Of a stretch of 64,000 bases of DNA, positions 1 through 7,146 are shown piece after piece. Location: positions 1 to 64,000 of the forward strand of contig JAOPYH010000190.1 in assembly GCA_025964715.1 (NCBI GenBank), in the 5' to 3' direction. The position numbers and the translations under genes are program-made. Under the pieces are notes generated by a model. It saw only the letters and a program-made list of their open reading frames with translations. It searched no databases and was not told the DNA's origin. This stretch comes from Streptosporangiaceae bacterium (GTDB lineage: Bacteria > Actinomycetota > Actinomycetes > Streptosporangiales > Streptosporangiaceae). The stretch's first letter is position 1; the number at the start of each line of letters is the position of its first letter.

Positions 1-921
1 CACGGTCAGTTTGTCGAAATGCTTCTCCTGCGCCACCGGCAGCGTGTTGGTGATGACCACCTCGCTGATCCGCGAGTTCTTCAGGATGTCGACGGCCGGA
101 CCCGACAGCACCCCGTGCGTCGCCGCCACGATCACCCGCTCGGCGCCCTGCTCGAACAGCGCGTCCGCTGCCTTCGAGATCGTGCCGCCGGTGTCGATCA
201 TGTCGTCCACCAGGATGCAGGTCCGTCCCTTGACGTGACCGACGACCTCGAAGACCTTGACCTGGTTGGCCACGTCGGGGTCGCGCCGCTTGTGGATGAT
301 GGCGAGCGGCGTGCCGAGCCGGTCGGTCCAGCGCTCGCAGACCCGGACCCGCCCGGCGTCCGGCGCGACCACGGTCACGTTCCGCACGTTCAGCTTGCTT
401 TCCAGGTAGCCCGCGAGGATGGGCAGCGCGAACAGATGGTCCACCGGCCCGTCGAAGAACCCCTGGATCTGGGCGGTGTGCAGGTCGACGGTGATGATCC
501 GGTCCGCCCCGGCGGTCTTGAAAAGGTCGGCCATCAGGCGGGCCGAGACCGGCTCCCGGCCACGGTGCTTCTTGTCCTGCCGGGCGTAACCGAAGAACGG
601 GGCCACCACGGTGATCGTCTTGGCGGACGCGCGCTTCAGCGCGTCGACCATGATCAGTTGCTCCATGATCCATTGGTTTATGGGAGCCGTGTGGCTCTGG
701 ATCACAAAGGCGTCACTCCCGCGCACGGAGTCGAGGAAGCGCACGAACGTCTCGCCGTTGGCGAAGTCGTACGCCGCCGTCGGCGTCGGCTGAATGTGGA
801 GGTTGTCCGCCACCTCGTCGGCCAGCTCGGGATAGGCCCGGCCGGAGAAGAGCATCAACTTCTTCTGCCCGGTCGCCTTGATGGCGCTCAACTTCTGCTC
901 CCCACGATTACTGAAATTCAT
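1..921 (-). CDS. prs: Ribose-phosphate pyrophosphokinase, 3' end beyond window
   Basis: Cytoplasmic enzyme that makes PRPP from ribose-5-phosphate and ATP for purine, pyrimidine, His, Trp and NAD synthesis. The reading frame runs leftwards from an ATG at 919-921 and 307 codons are visible. The family is about 320 residues long, so roughly the last 15 residues lie outside the window. The PRPP-binding signature VDDMIDTGGT is at residues 238-247. The start overlaps the glmU stop by one base (TGATG), so the two genes are probably co-transcribed and translationally coupled, the usual glmU-prs order of actinobacteria. Confidence 0.95.
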   Translation of the reverse strand, partial: MNFSNRGEQKLSAIKATGQKKLMLFSGRAYPELADEVADNLHIQPTPTAAYDFANGETFVRFLDSVRGSDAFVIQSHTAPINQWIMEQLIMVDALKRASAKTITVVAPFFGYARQDKKHRGREPVSARLMADLFKTAGADRIITVDLHTAQIQGFFDGPVDHLFALPILAGYLESKLNVRNVTVVAPDAGRVRVCERWTDRLGTPLAIIHKRRDPDVANQVKVFEVVGHVKGRTCILVDDMIDTGGTISKAADALFEQGAERVIVAATHGVLSGPAVDILKNSRISEVVITNTLPVAQEKHFDKLTV

Positions 922-2351
922 CACTTTTCCGCGGTCGCTTCCCTGGCTCGGCGCGCCGCCTCGGCGGCCGGGGTGCCGGCGCGTTTGCGCTCGACCCACC
1001 CCTCAATATTGCGCTGTCTCCCTCGTGCGACAGCCATCGCCCCTGGTGGAACGTCGCTGACGATGACGGATCCGGCCGCGGTGTAAGCGCCGTCGCCGAT
1101 CTCCACCGGGGCAACGATCATGTTGTCGCTGCCCACCTTCACGTGATCACCGATCCGGCTCCTGTGCTTGGCCACTCCGTCGTAGTTGACGAAGACGCAC
1201 GCCGCTCCGATGTTGGAACCCGCGCCGATGTCGGCGTCGCCGACGTAGGTCAGGTGGGGCACCTTCGAGCCTTCCCCGACCACGGCGTTCTTCAACTCGA
1301 CGTAGGTCCCCACCTTGGCGCCGCGCGCGAGCCTCGTGCCCGGCCGCAGGTAGGCGAAGGGACCGACCTTGACCTCAGGGCCGATCTCGGCGCTGTCGCA
1401 CACGGCGTTGACGACAGTGGCGTCCTCGCCCACCTCGGTGTCGGTGAGCGTGGTGTCCGGACCGATCTCGGCGCCGGCCCTGAGCAGGGTACGGCCGTGC
1501 AACCTGGTGCCGGGATGCAGCACGACGTCGGGCTCGGCAGTGACCTCCACGTCGATCCAGGTGCTCTGGGGGTCTATCACCGTGACGCCGTCGCGCATGT
1601 GCCGCTCGAGCAGCCGGTCGTTGAGCTGCCGCCGAGCCTGGGCGAGCTGCACCCTGTCGTTCACGCCCTGCGTCTCGACCCAGTCCGCGGCCTTGTGGGC
1701 GCCGGCGCGGTGGCCGTCCGCGCGGAGAATCTCGATGACGTCAGTGAGGTATTCCTCACCGTTGGCGTTGTCCGTGGTGAGCTGCTTGAGGGCGTCGGCG
1801 AGAAGCTCACCGTCGAAGGCGTACATCCCGACGTTGATCTCACGGATGGCGCGTTCGGCGTCGCCGGCGTCCTTGTGCTCGACGATCGCCCGCACGCCGC
1901 CGTCCTCGCCGCGAACGATCCGGCCGTAACCGGTCGCGTCCGGGATTTCGGTGCTCAGGACCGTCGCCGCGTTGCCCTCCTGCTCGTGGACACGGACGAG
2001 CTCCCGGAGGGTCTCGCCCCGCAGCAGCGGATGGTCGCCGTTGGTGACCACGACCGTGCCCCTGAGGGCGCCGACCTGCTCGACCACCATCCGCACCGCG
2101 TGCCCGGTGCCGCCCTGCCGTTCCTGGATCACCGGCTGGGCGTCGGGAGCGGTGTCCTTGAGATGTGCGATGACCTGGTCGCGGCGGTGGCCGACGACAA
2201 CGATCAGGCGCTGCGGATCCAGCTGGCGTGCCGCGGCCAGCACGTGGCCGACCATGCTGCGACCGCACAGCTCGTGCAGGACCTTGGAGGTGCGGGACTT
2301 CATCCGGGTGCCCTCGCCGGCGGCGAGGACTACTACAGCGGCCGGGCTCAC
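921..2351 (-). CDS. glmU: Bifunctional UDP-N-acetylglucosamine pyrophosphorylase / glucosamine-1-phosphate acetyltransferase
   Basis: Performs the last two steps of UDP-GlcNAc synthesis, the precursor of peptidoglycan: acetylation of GlcN-1-P, then uridylylation. The nucleotidyltransferase signature LAAGEGTRMKS is at residues 9-19. The C-terminal half is a left-handed beta-helix of hexapeptide repeats ending in the acetyl-CoA-binding part (NIGAACVFVNYDG, then KVGSDNMIVAPVEIG). The GTG at 2349-2351 is chosen because GAGGAG lies 9 bases upstream. An in-frame ATG at 2405 would add 18 residues that do not look like the family. The 476-residue length fits actinobacterial GlmU. The gene is followed directly by prs. 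Confidence 0.95.
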   Translation of the reverse strand: MSPAAVVVLAAGEGTRMKSRTSKVLHELCGRSMVGHVLAAARQLDPQRLIVVVGHRRDQVIAHLKDTAPDAQPVIQERQGGTGHAVRMVVEQVGALRGTVVVTNGDHPLLRGETLRELVRVHEQEGNAATVLSTEIPDATGYGRIVRGEDGGVRAIVEHKDAGDAERAIREINVGMYAFDGELLADALKQLTTDNANGEEYLTDVIEILRADGHRAGAHKAADWVETQGVNDRVQLAQARRQLNDRLLERHMRDGVTVIDPQSTWIDVEVTAEPDVVLHPGTRLHGRTLLRAGAEIGPDTTLTDTEVGEDATVVNAVCDSAEIGPEVKVGPFAYLRPGTRLARGAKVGTYVELKNAVVGEGSKVPHLTYVGDADIGAGSNIGAACVFVNYDGVAKHRSRIGDHVKVGSDNMIVAPVEIGDGAYTAAGSVIVSDVPPGAMAVARGRQRNIEGWVERKRAGTPAAEAARRAREATAEK

Positions 2352-2595
2352 TTGAGGAGACTCCTCAGCGTCGCGTACGGGACAGTCGGGCTGCGCTAGA
2401 GGCACCTAAATGGCCGACGACCTGCGTAAACACGGGCCGCACCAGGCCGTAACCCGCCCGACACACGAAGGATACCGTCCGGCCCGGCGCTGTCATCCCG
2501 ATAGGGCCATGGCCGCACGGTGATGGGTGCGGCCGCGGCTGGACCCGCGACGCCGGCCGCGCGAGCGCGGCCATGCGGCCGGGTGCACAAAAGTG

Positions 2596-2668
2596 TTCCG
2601 CCGCCAGGACTCGAACCTGGAATCTTCTGGACCAAAACCAGCTGCGTTGCCAATTACGCTACGGCGGA
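2596..2668 (-). tRNA. tRNA-Gln (anticodon TTG)
   Basis: Folds as a cloverleaf read on the minus strand: a 7-bp acceptor stem (TCCGCCG with CGGCGGA), discriminator A at 2596, T-arm with GGTTCGAGTCC, and an anticodon loop TTTTGGT giving TTG. No CCA is encoded. It lies upstream of glmU on the same strand, separated by about 240 bases. Confidence 0.93.
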
Positions 2669-2900
2669 ATGACTCGACGTCTCCTCCATTAAGGATGAGG
2701 GCCGGCCAAGCCAACGATACCGGCCTGGACAGGTGCGCCCACAACCGGAATCAGTCGTGTCCCCGTGATGGTGTGCCGCGCGCAGCCGGCGTGGAGCGCC
2801 CTGCGTGAAGGTAAGGAGGCTGATACCAATCCGCTATAAACGGCACTTCAGGGGCCCGAACACCGCGTATTCGGCCGGATTTCACCGAAGAGACCCTTGC

Positions 2901-2939
2901 CTTACCTACGCCATCGTAGGTTACGGTGGCGTAGGTAAG
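2901..2939. promoter_or_regulatory. Inverted-repeat operator upstream of the desaturase gene
   Basis: A perfect 13-bp inverted repeat has arms at 2901-2913 (CTTACCTACGCCA) and 2927-2939. Inside it a further half-site (CGTAGGT at 2915-2921) pairs with the left arm as CCTACG-CCAT-CGTAGG and repeats the right arm's CGTAGGT after 15 bases. Three phased half-sites 27 bases ahead of the desaturase ATG suggest a TetR-type repressor with two overlapping operators. The TetR gene starting at 4066 is the obvious candidate, but that pairing is inference. Confidence 0.7.
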
Positions 2940-2965
2940 CTGGTCCCCAGAGAGAGCGGTATCCC

Positions 2966-3916
2966 ATGACCGAAGCTCCAGTCCTCGATCCGCCACGCAC
3001 CCAGCTCCGCCCCGAGATCGAGCCGGAGCCGACAAGCACGTTGGACCGCGTCCTCGTCGGCGTCTTCACCGGCATTCCTTTCGTGACGCTCCTCGCGGCC
3101 GTACCCCTCGCGTGGGGCTGGGGCCTGCTGGGCTGGACGGACATCGCCATCGCGGCCGTCTTCTATCTGCTCACGGCCGGCGGCATCACCGTCGGATTCC
3201 ATCGCTACTTCACGCATGGATCCTTCAAGGCCGTACGCCCGCTGCGGATCGCGCTCGCGATCGCCGGCACCCTCGCCATCCAGGGCCCAGTGATCACTTG
3301 GGTCTCCGACCACCGCCGCCACCACAAGTACGCCGACAAGGAATCCGACCCGCACTCGCCATGGCGATTCGGCTCCGACTGGAAGGCCCTGGCCAAGGGG
3401 CTGGTGTGGGCGCACTACGGCTGGCTCTTCAACGGAGAGCGCACCTCTCAGGAGCGGTTCGCCCCCGACCTGCTCGCGGACAAGGACATCCGCCGGCTGG
3501 ACAAGGCCTTCCCCGCGCTGGTGGCGGTGTCCTTTCTGCTGCCGGCCGCGCTCGGCGGCCTGATCACCATGTCCTGGCAGGGCGCGCTGACCGCGCTGTT
3601 CTGGGCCTCGTTCGTACGGATCTCCCTTGTGCACCACGTCACGTGGTCGATCAACTCCATTTGCCATACCTTCGGCAATGAGGACTTCCAGGTTCGCGAC
3701 AAGTCCCGCAACGTGCCGTGGCTGGCGATTCTTTCTCTCGGCGAGTCATGGCACAACCTGCACCACGCCGACCCGACCTTGGCGCGGCACGGCGTGCTGA
3801 AGGGACAGGTGGACATCAGCGCCCGCGCCATCTGGGCGTTCGAGAAGCTGGGCTGGGCGACGGACGTGCGCTGGCCCAAGGCGGAGCGGCTCGCGGCAAG
3901 GCGTGCGCGCAGCTGA
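2966..3916 (+). CDS. Membrane acyl-CoA / acyl-lipid fatty-acid desaturase
   Basis: Di-iron membrane desaturase that introduces a cis double bond into a fatty-acyl chain, probably the delta-9 type. All three histidine boxes are present: HRYFTH at residues 79-84, HRRHH at 116-120 and HNLHH at 263-267. Hydrophobic pairs lie around residues 30-75 and 185-225. The length of 316 residues is normal. The ATG follows AGAGAG by about 8 bases. The upstream palindromic operator (2901-2939) points to repression linked to lipid state. The gene is followed by a large imperfect hairpin and then by a TetR gene on the same strand. Confidence 0.92.
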   Translation: MTEAPVLDPPRTQLRPEIEPEPTSTLDRVLVGVFTGIPFVTLLAAVPLAWGWGLLGWTDIAIAAVFYLLTAGGITVGFHRYFTHGSFKAVRPLRIALAIAGTLAIQGPVITWVSDHRRHHKYADKESDPHSPWRFGSDWKALAKGLVWAHYGWLFNGERTSQERFAPDLLADKDIRRLDKAFPALVAVSFLLPAALGGLITMSWQGALTALFWASFVRISLVHHVTWSINSICHTFGNEDFQVRDKSRNVPWLAILSLGESWHNLHHADPTLARHGVLKGQVDISARAIWAFEKLGWATDVRWPKAERLAARRARS

Positions 3917-3923
3917 ATCCGGT

Positions 3924-3995
3924 CGGCTGACCTCCGTCCCCTCCGTGCGGGCAGGGGCGACCTCCCCGGCCCAGAGGGGCGGAGGTCATCAGCCG
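3924..3995 (+). terminator. Large imperfect hairpin after the desaturase
   Basis: The stretch CGGCTGACCTCCGTCCCCTC at 3924-3943 is nearly complementary to 3974-3995, apart from a small bulge and one wobble, with a 30-base loop. It begins 8 bases after the desaturase stop and has no T-run, as is common for terminators in high-GC actinobacteria. Confidence 0.5.
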
Positions 3996-4065
3996 GGTCC
4001 TTCGAAAGCACACGAAGTACGGGAGGATTCTGCTCTTCGGTGAAAGGCGGACCATCATAGATACC

Positions 4066-4848
4066 GTGTCTGAAACAGCGCCGCGGTCTCGCAGGAAGCG
4101 CATGACCGGCAAGGAGCGCCGGGAGCAGCTGCTCGACATCGGCCGGGCGCTGTTCGCCGAACGCGGCTTCGACGGCACCTCGGTCGAGGAGATCGCCGCC
4201 AAGGCCGGCGTGTCCAAGCCCGTCGTCTATGAACACTTCGGCGGCAAAGAGGGCCTGTACGCCGTGGTCGTCGACCGTGAGATGGAGCGGCTCCTCGCCG
4301 TGGTGACCAGGGCGCTGAACGAGGGCGGGGACTATCGCGACAAGCTCGAACAGGCCGCGCTGGCGCTGCTGGAGTACATCGAGGAGTGCAGCGACGGATT
4401 CCGCATCCTCGTGCGGGACTCGCACGGAGCCGCGGGCACGGGAAGCTTCGCCAGTCTGCTGAGTGAGATCGCCCACCGGGTCGAGCACATTCTCGGCCAG
4501 GAGTTCGCCCGCCACGGTTACGACGACAAGACCGTGCCGATGTACGCGCAGATGCTCGTGGGCATGGTCTCGCTCACCGGGCAGTGGTGGCTCGAGGTTC
4601 GTAAGCCCAAGCGCGAGGAGGTCGCCGCTCATGTGGTGAACCTGGCCTGGAATGGGCTGTCGGGCCTGGAGCCCAAGCCGAGCCTCGACCCGCGGCGGCG
4701 CCGCAAGGAGCGGGAGAAGTCCGAGAAGAAGGCCGAGAAGGCGGCCGCGAAGGCGGAGAAGACCGGGCGAAAGAACAAGAAGACCGAGGACGAGACCGTC
4801 GAGCCCACCTGTGCCGCTCAGCAGACGGAAAACCTCGGGCTCGCCTGA
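4066..4848 (+). CDS. TetR-family transcriptional regulator with lysine-rich tail
   Basis: DNA-binding repressor of the TetR family. The N-terminal helix-turn-helix is clear at about residues 20-65 (ALFAERGFDGTSVEEIAAKA, then VSKPVVYEHFGGKEGLY). The ligand-binding region ends with a segment resembling FasR-like lipid regulators (GQWWLEVRKPKREEV, then NLAWNGLSGL). The last 45 residues are a low-complexity Lys/Glu/Ala tail that could add non-specific DNA affinity. The GTG start has no good SD. A weak -10 (CATCAT, 4053-4058) lies 7 bases ahead, so a leaderless message is possible. It probably controls the neighbouring desaturase through 2901-2939; this is inferred from position and operator type. 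Confidence 0.88.
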   Translation: MSETAPRSRRKRMTGKERREQLLDIGRALFAERGFDGTSVEEIAAKAGVSKPVVYEHFGGKEGLYAVVVDREMERLLAVVTRALNEGGDYRDKLEQAALALLEYIEECSDGFRILVRDSHGAAGTGSFASLLSEIAHRVEHILGQEFARHGYDDKTVPMYAQMLVGMVSLTGQWWLEVRKPKREEVAAHVVNLAWNGLSGLEPKPSLDPRRRRKEREKSEKKAEKAAAKAEKTGRKNKKTEDETVEPTCAAQQTENLGLA

Positions 4849-4886
4849 GCGAGGACGACCGAAAACTGTCCGACCCCGGCCCTAAT

Positions 4887-4906
4887 GTTCGAACTCGAGT
4901 TCGAAC
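4887..4906. promoter_or_regulatory. LexA (SOS) box
   Basis: The perfect 20-bp palindrome GTTCGAACTCGAGTTCGAAC contains TCGAAC-N4-GTTCGA at 4889-4904. That is an exact match to the LexA box known from mycobacteria and other Gram-positive bacteria. It lies 13 bases before the ATG at 4920, just downstream of a possible -10 (TAATGT, 4883-4888), so bound LexA would cover the transcription start. Confidence 0.85.
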
Positions 4907-4919
4907 GAAGGGTTGAGTG

Positions 4920-5399
4920 ATGGACACTGCGGCATCGATTCCCGACCCCCGGGCCCCCGGCGTCCCGCGGACCGCTGTGGACTGGGCCGAGATCAAGCGC
5001 TTCGCCGACACCCTCTCCGCCATCGACCGCTGCGCCGTGCCGGCCGACCCGCTCACCCGGGCGGTGCACTTAGCGGTCGCGGAGCTGGACCGCGTCGGCG
5101 TCAGCGAGCCGACCAACGAACGCCTCGCCGAGCTCCTGGCGGCTCTGGACCTCGCGCTCGGCACGCTGGACCGGACGTTCCTCGACGCGGCCACCGCGCA
5201 CGGGCTGATGGCCCTCCTCATCCGGGTCGACGACGCCAAGTCGCTGCTCGAGACGCCCGATTTCGGGGTGGTCGCCACCGACCAGCTCGCCGGACGGCTT
5301 CGCGAGCTGTACGGCGGGATCATCCGGCTCCGGGGCGCCTCCGCACGGCTGCACCAGGCCTGGCGGCATACCGGCACGTGTGCGGGGAGGCGGTCGTGA
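4920..5399 (+). CDS. Hypothetical protein, first gene of a putative SOS operon
   Basis: Function not recognised. The 159-residue product is predicted mostly helical, with no signal peptide, membrane segment or known motif that I can see; the core (residues 20-145) alternates Leu/Ala-rich amphipathic helices. The ATG at 4920 is chosen because GAAGG (4908-4912) sits 7 bases upstream; a GTG at 4917 is directly in front of it. The exact LexA box 13 bases upstream implies induction by DNA damage. Its stop overlaps the GTG of the next gene (GTGA), so the two proteins are likely made together and may form a complex. Confidence 0.75.
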   Translation: MDTAASIPDPRAPGVPRTAVDWAEIKRFADTLSAIDRCAVPADPLTRAVHLAVAELDRVGVSEPTNERLAELLAALDLALGTLDRTFLDAATAHGLMALLIRVDDAKSLLETPDFGVVATDQLAGRLRELYGGIIRLRGASARLHQAWRHTGTCAGRRS

Positions 5400-5635
5400 G
5401 CGAAGAGTCGCGGGATCGCAGGGCCGAAGACACGGTCGCCGACGACTACGCCATGACGTTCCTCAGCGAGCTCGACGAGGTCCTGTCGATAGTCGAAGAG
5501 ATCCAGGGTGTCCGGGAGAACGCCTTCGGGCACGCGGTCCGCAAGGACGAGCACGTGCGGGACTTCCGCCGTGTCCTGTTCCGCCTGCACGTCCTCCTCG
5601 CCACCTGGGAACAAGAGGCCGACGCGGGCGGGTGA
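5396..5635 (+). CDS. Hypothetical small protein, second gene of the putative SOS operon
   Basis: Function not recognised. The 79-residue acidic and charged protein has a central predicted helix (MTFLSELDEVLSIVEEIQGV) and a second helix near residues 55-75 (VRDFRRVLFRLHVLLATWEQ). This suggests a helical-hairpin partner protein. The GTG start overlaps the preceding stop (GTGA), and GGGGAGG lies about 6 bases upstream. It shares the LexA-controlled promoter at 4887-4906. The transcript ends against a hairpin at 5650-5687. No homologous family is known to me. Confidence 0.72.
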   Translation: MSEESRDRRAEDTVADDYAMTFLSELDEVLSIVEEIQGVRENAFGHAVRKDEHVRDFRRVLFRLHVLLATWEQEADAGG

Positions 5636-5649
5636 CGTTTCGCCGGCCG

Positions 5650-5687
5650 GTGGCCGTCCGGTGCCCTTTGTCCCCCCGGGCGGCCAC
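5650..5687. terminator. Hairpin between converging genes
   Basis: GTGGCCGTCCGG at 5650-5661 pairs with CCGGGCGGCCAC at 5676-5687 through one G-T wobble and a 14-base loop. It lies between the SOS-type operon and the oppositely oriented tam gene, so it can serve both transcripts. Confidence 0.55.
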
Positions 5688-5736
5688 CATGGCGGGTCCG
5701 CGGCCGGCCCGCGCAGGGTCCGCTCCCCCCGGTGCG

Positions 5737-6522
5737 TCAGCGGATCCGCTGGGCGACGACGAACATCCGGCGGAACGGGAACACCGTGCCGTGCGGCCGG
5801 GCCGGGTAGGCCTCGCGCAGCCGGGCTCCGTACTCGCGCAGGAACTCGGTGCCGTCCGCAGCCTCCAGCGTGCTGAGCACGGGGCGCAGGGTCGTGCCCT
5901 TGACCCATTCCAGCACCGCGTCGTCGCCCTGCAGGACCTGCAGATAGGTCGTCTCCCAGGAGTCGACCCGGCAGCCGCGCGAGGCGAGCAGCTCAAGGTA
6001 GTCACCTGGCTCCGCGACGGGATCCAGCCGGGTCACGCCGGCAAGCCGGTCCCGCCAGCGCGGCGACGCACAGACCTCTCGCAGGAGCGTGTGGCTCGGT
6101 TCGCCGAAGTTGCCCGGCACCTGGAAGGCGAGCCAGCCGCCCGGGCCGAGCGCCTTGAGCCATCGCGGCAGCAGTTCCCGGTGGCCGGGAATCCAGTGCA
6201 GCGCCGCGTTGGAGATGATCACGTCGACCGGCGGGCCCGGCCGCCAATCGGCCAGATCTCCCAGCGAGAACCGCAGCCCGCCGGTGGCGTGCGCCTCGGC
6301 CGCCGCGATCATCTGGGGGGAGCTGTCGATCCCCTCGATCACGGCACCGGACCAGCGCTCGGCCAGCGAGGCCGTGAGTTCGCCCGATCCGCAGCCGAGA
6401 TCGACCACGCTGCCCGGTTCGGCCGCGTGCACCCGGCTCACGAGCTCGAAGAAGGCCCGGCCGCGCTCGTCGCCGAACCGTCCGTACTGCTCGGGGTCCC
6501 ACGTCGCGACGCTCGTGGACAT
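5737..6522 (-). CDS. tam: Trans-aconitate 2-methyltransferase
   Basis: SAM-dependent class I methyltransferase that methylates trans-aconitate, a by-product that inhibits aconitase. The SAM-binding motif VVDLGCGSGELT is at residues 39-50. NAALHWIPGH and the C-terminal FRRMFVVAQR are typical of Tam. The length of 261 residues is normal. The ATG at 6520-6522 is preceded by GGGAGG 6 bases away, so longer in-frame readings are not needed. The gene is divergent from a MarR regulator across a short region with a perfect palindrome, the arrangement described for tam/tamR in Streptomyces. That architecture supports the call strongly. Confidence 0.9.
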   Translation of the reverse strand: MSTSVATWDPEQYGRFGDERGRAFFELVSRVHAAEPGSVVDLGCGSGELTASLAERWSGAVIEGIDSSPQMIAAAEAHATGGLRFSLGDLADWRPGPPVDVIISNAALHWIPGHRELLPRWLKALGPGGWLAFQVPGNFGEPSHTLLREVCASPRWRDRLAGVTRLDPVAEPGDYLELLASRGCRVDSWETTYLQVLQGDDAVLEWVKGTTLRPVLSTLEAADGTEFLREYGARLREAYPARPHGTVFPFRRMFVVAQRIR

Positions 6523-6563
6523 CACCGGCCTCCCGCCACCGCTATGTTGGTGCCGACACAGTA

Positions 6564-6577
6564 TCTCGACATCGAGA
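6564..6577. promoter_or_regulatory. TamR-type MarR operator
   Basis: TCTCGA-CA-TCGAGA is a perfect 6+6 palindrome in the tam-tamR intergenic region. It lies immediately upstream of the regulator's probable -10 (TAGGCT, 6582-6587), so bound regulator would block both divergent promoters. The motif type and layout match known TamR control. Confidence 0.75.
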
Positions 6578-6595
6578 CAGGTAGGCTGATCGACC

Positions 6596-7108
6596 GTGGA
6601 GGATGAGGTTGACCGGCTCGTCGTGGCCTGGCAGGAGGAACGGCCCGATCTCGACGTCGAGCCGCTGCAGGTCCTGAGCCGGGTGTCCCGGCTCGCCCGC
6701 CACCTCGATCGAGCCAGGCGTGCCGTCTTCGTCGCGCACGAGCTCGAATCCTGGGAGTTCGACGTGCTCACGGCACTGCGCCGTGCGGGCAAGCCCTATC
6801 AGCTGAGCCCCGGCCGCCTCCTGCGCGCCAACCTGGTGACCTCGGGGACCATGACCAACCGGATCGACAGGCTCGCCGCCGCCGGGCTCGTGGAGCGCCA
6901 TCCGGACCCGCAGGACAAGCGTGGCGTGCTGGTCGAGCTGACCGAGGCCGGGCGCACGCGGGTGGACGGGACCTTCGCAGACCTGCTCGACCGGGAACGC
7001 GAACTCCTGGGCGGCCTCAGCGCGGCCGAACAGCGGCAGCTCGCCGGCCTGCTGCGCACGCTGCTCGTCCCCTTCGACGCCACGACCGAGTCACTCCCGC
7101 CCGCGTAG
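6596..7108 (+). CDS. tamR: MarR-family regulator, probable TamR
   Basis: Winged-helix repressor of 170 residues. The recognition region (LRANLVTSGTMTNRIDRLAA) and wing (ERHPDPQDKRGVLVELTEAG) are typical of MarR proteins. The start is a GTG at 6596, 8 bases after TAGGCT and without an SD, so the message may be leaderless. Known TamR proteins bind the tam-tamR intergenic region and respond to trans-aconitate, citrate or isocitrate; the same divergent layout and operator are seen here. The gene converges on uup at its 3' end. Confidence 0.88.
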   Translation: MEDEVDRLVVAWQEERPDLDVEPLQVLSRVSRLARHLDRARRAVFVAHELESWEFDVLTALRRAGKPYQLSPGRLLRANLVTSGTMTNRIDRLAAAGLVERHPDPQDKRGVLVELTEAGRTRVDGTFADLLDRERELLGGLSAAEQRQLAGLLRTLLVPFDATTESLPPA

Positions 7109-7146
7109 CGCGGTCCGGCCGGCGGCAGGACTCCGGCGAGGCGCCG

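Noticed and set aside
4913..5635. A single 240-codon frame covering both SOS-operon genes
   Set aside because: Its first 160 codons are Arg/Pro/Gly-rich out-of-frame sequence; the 4920-5399 frame has normal composition, an SD and the stop-start overlap with 5396.
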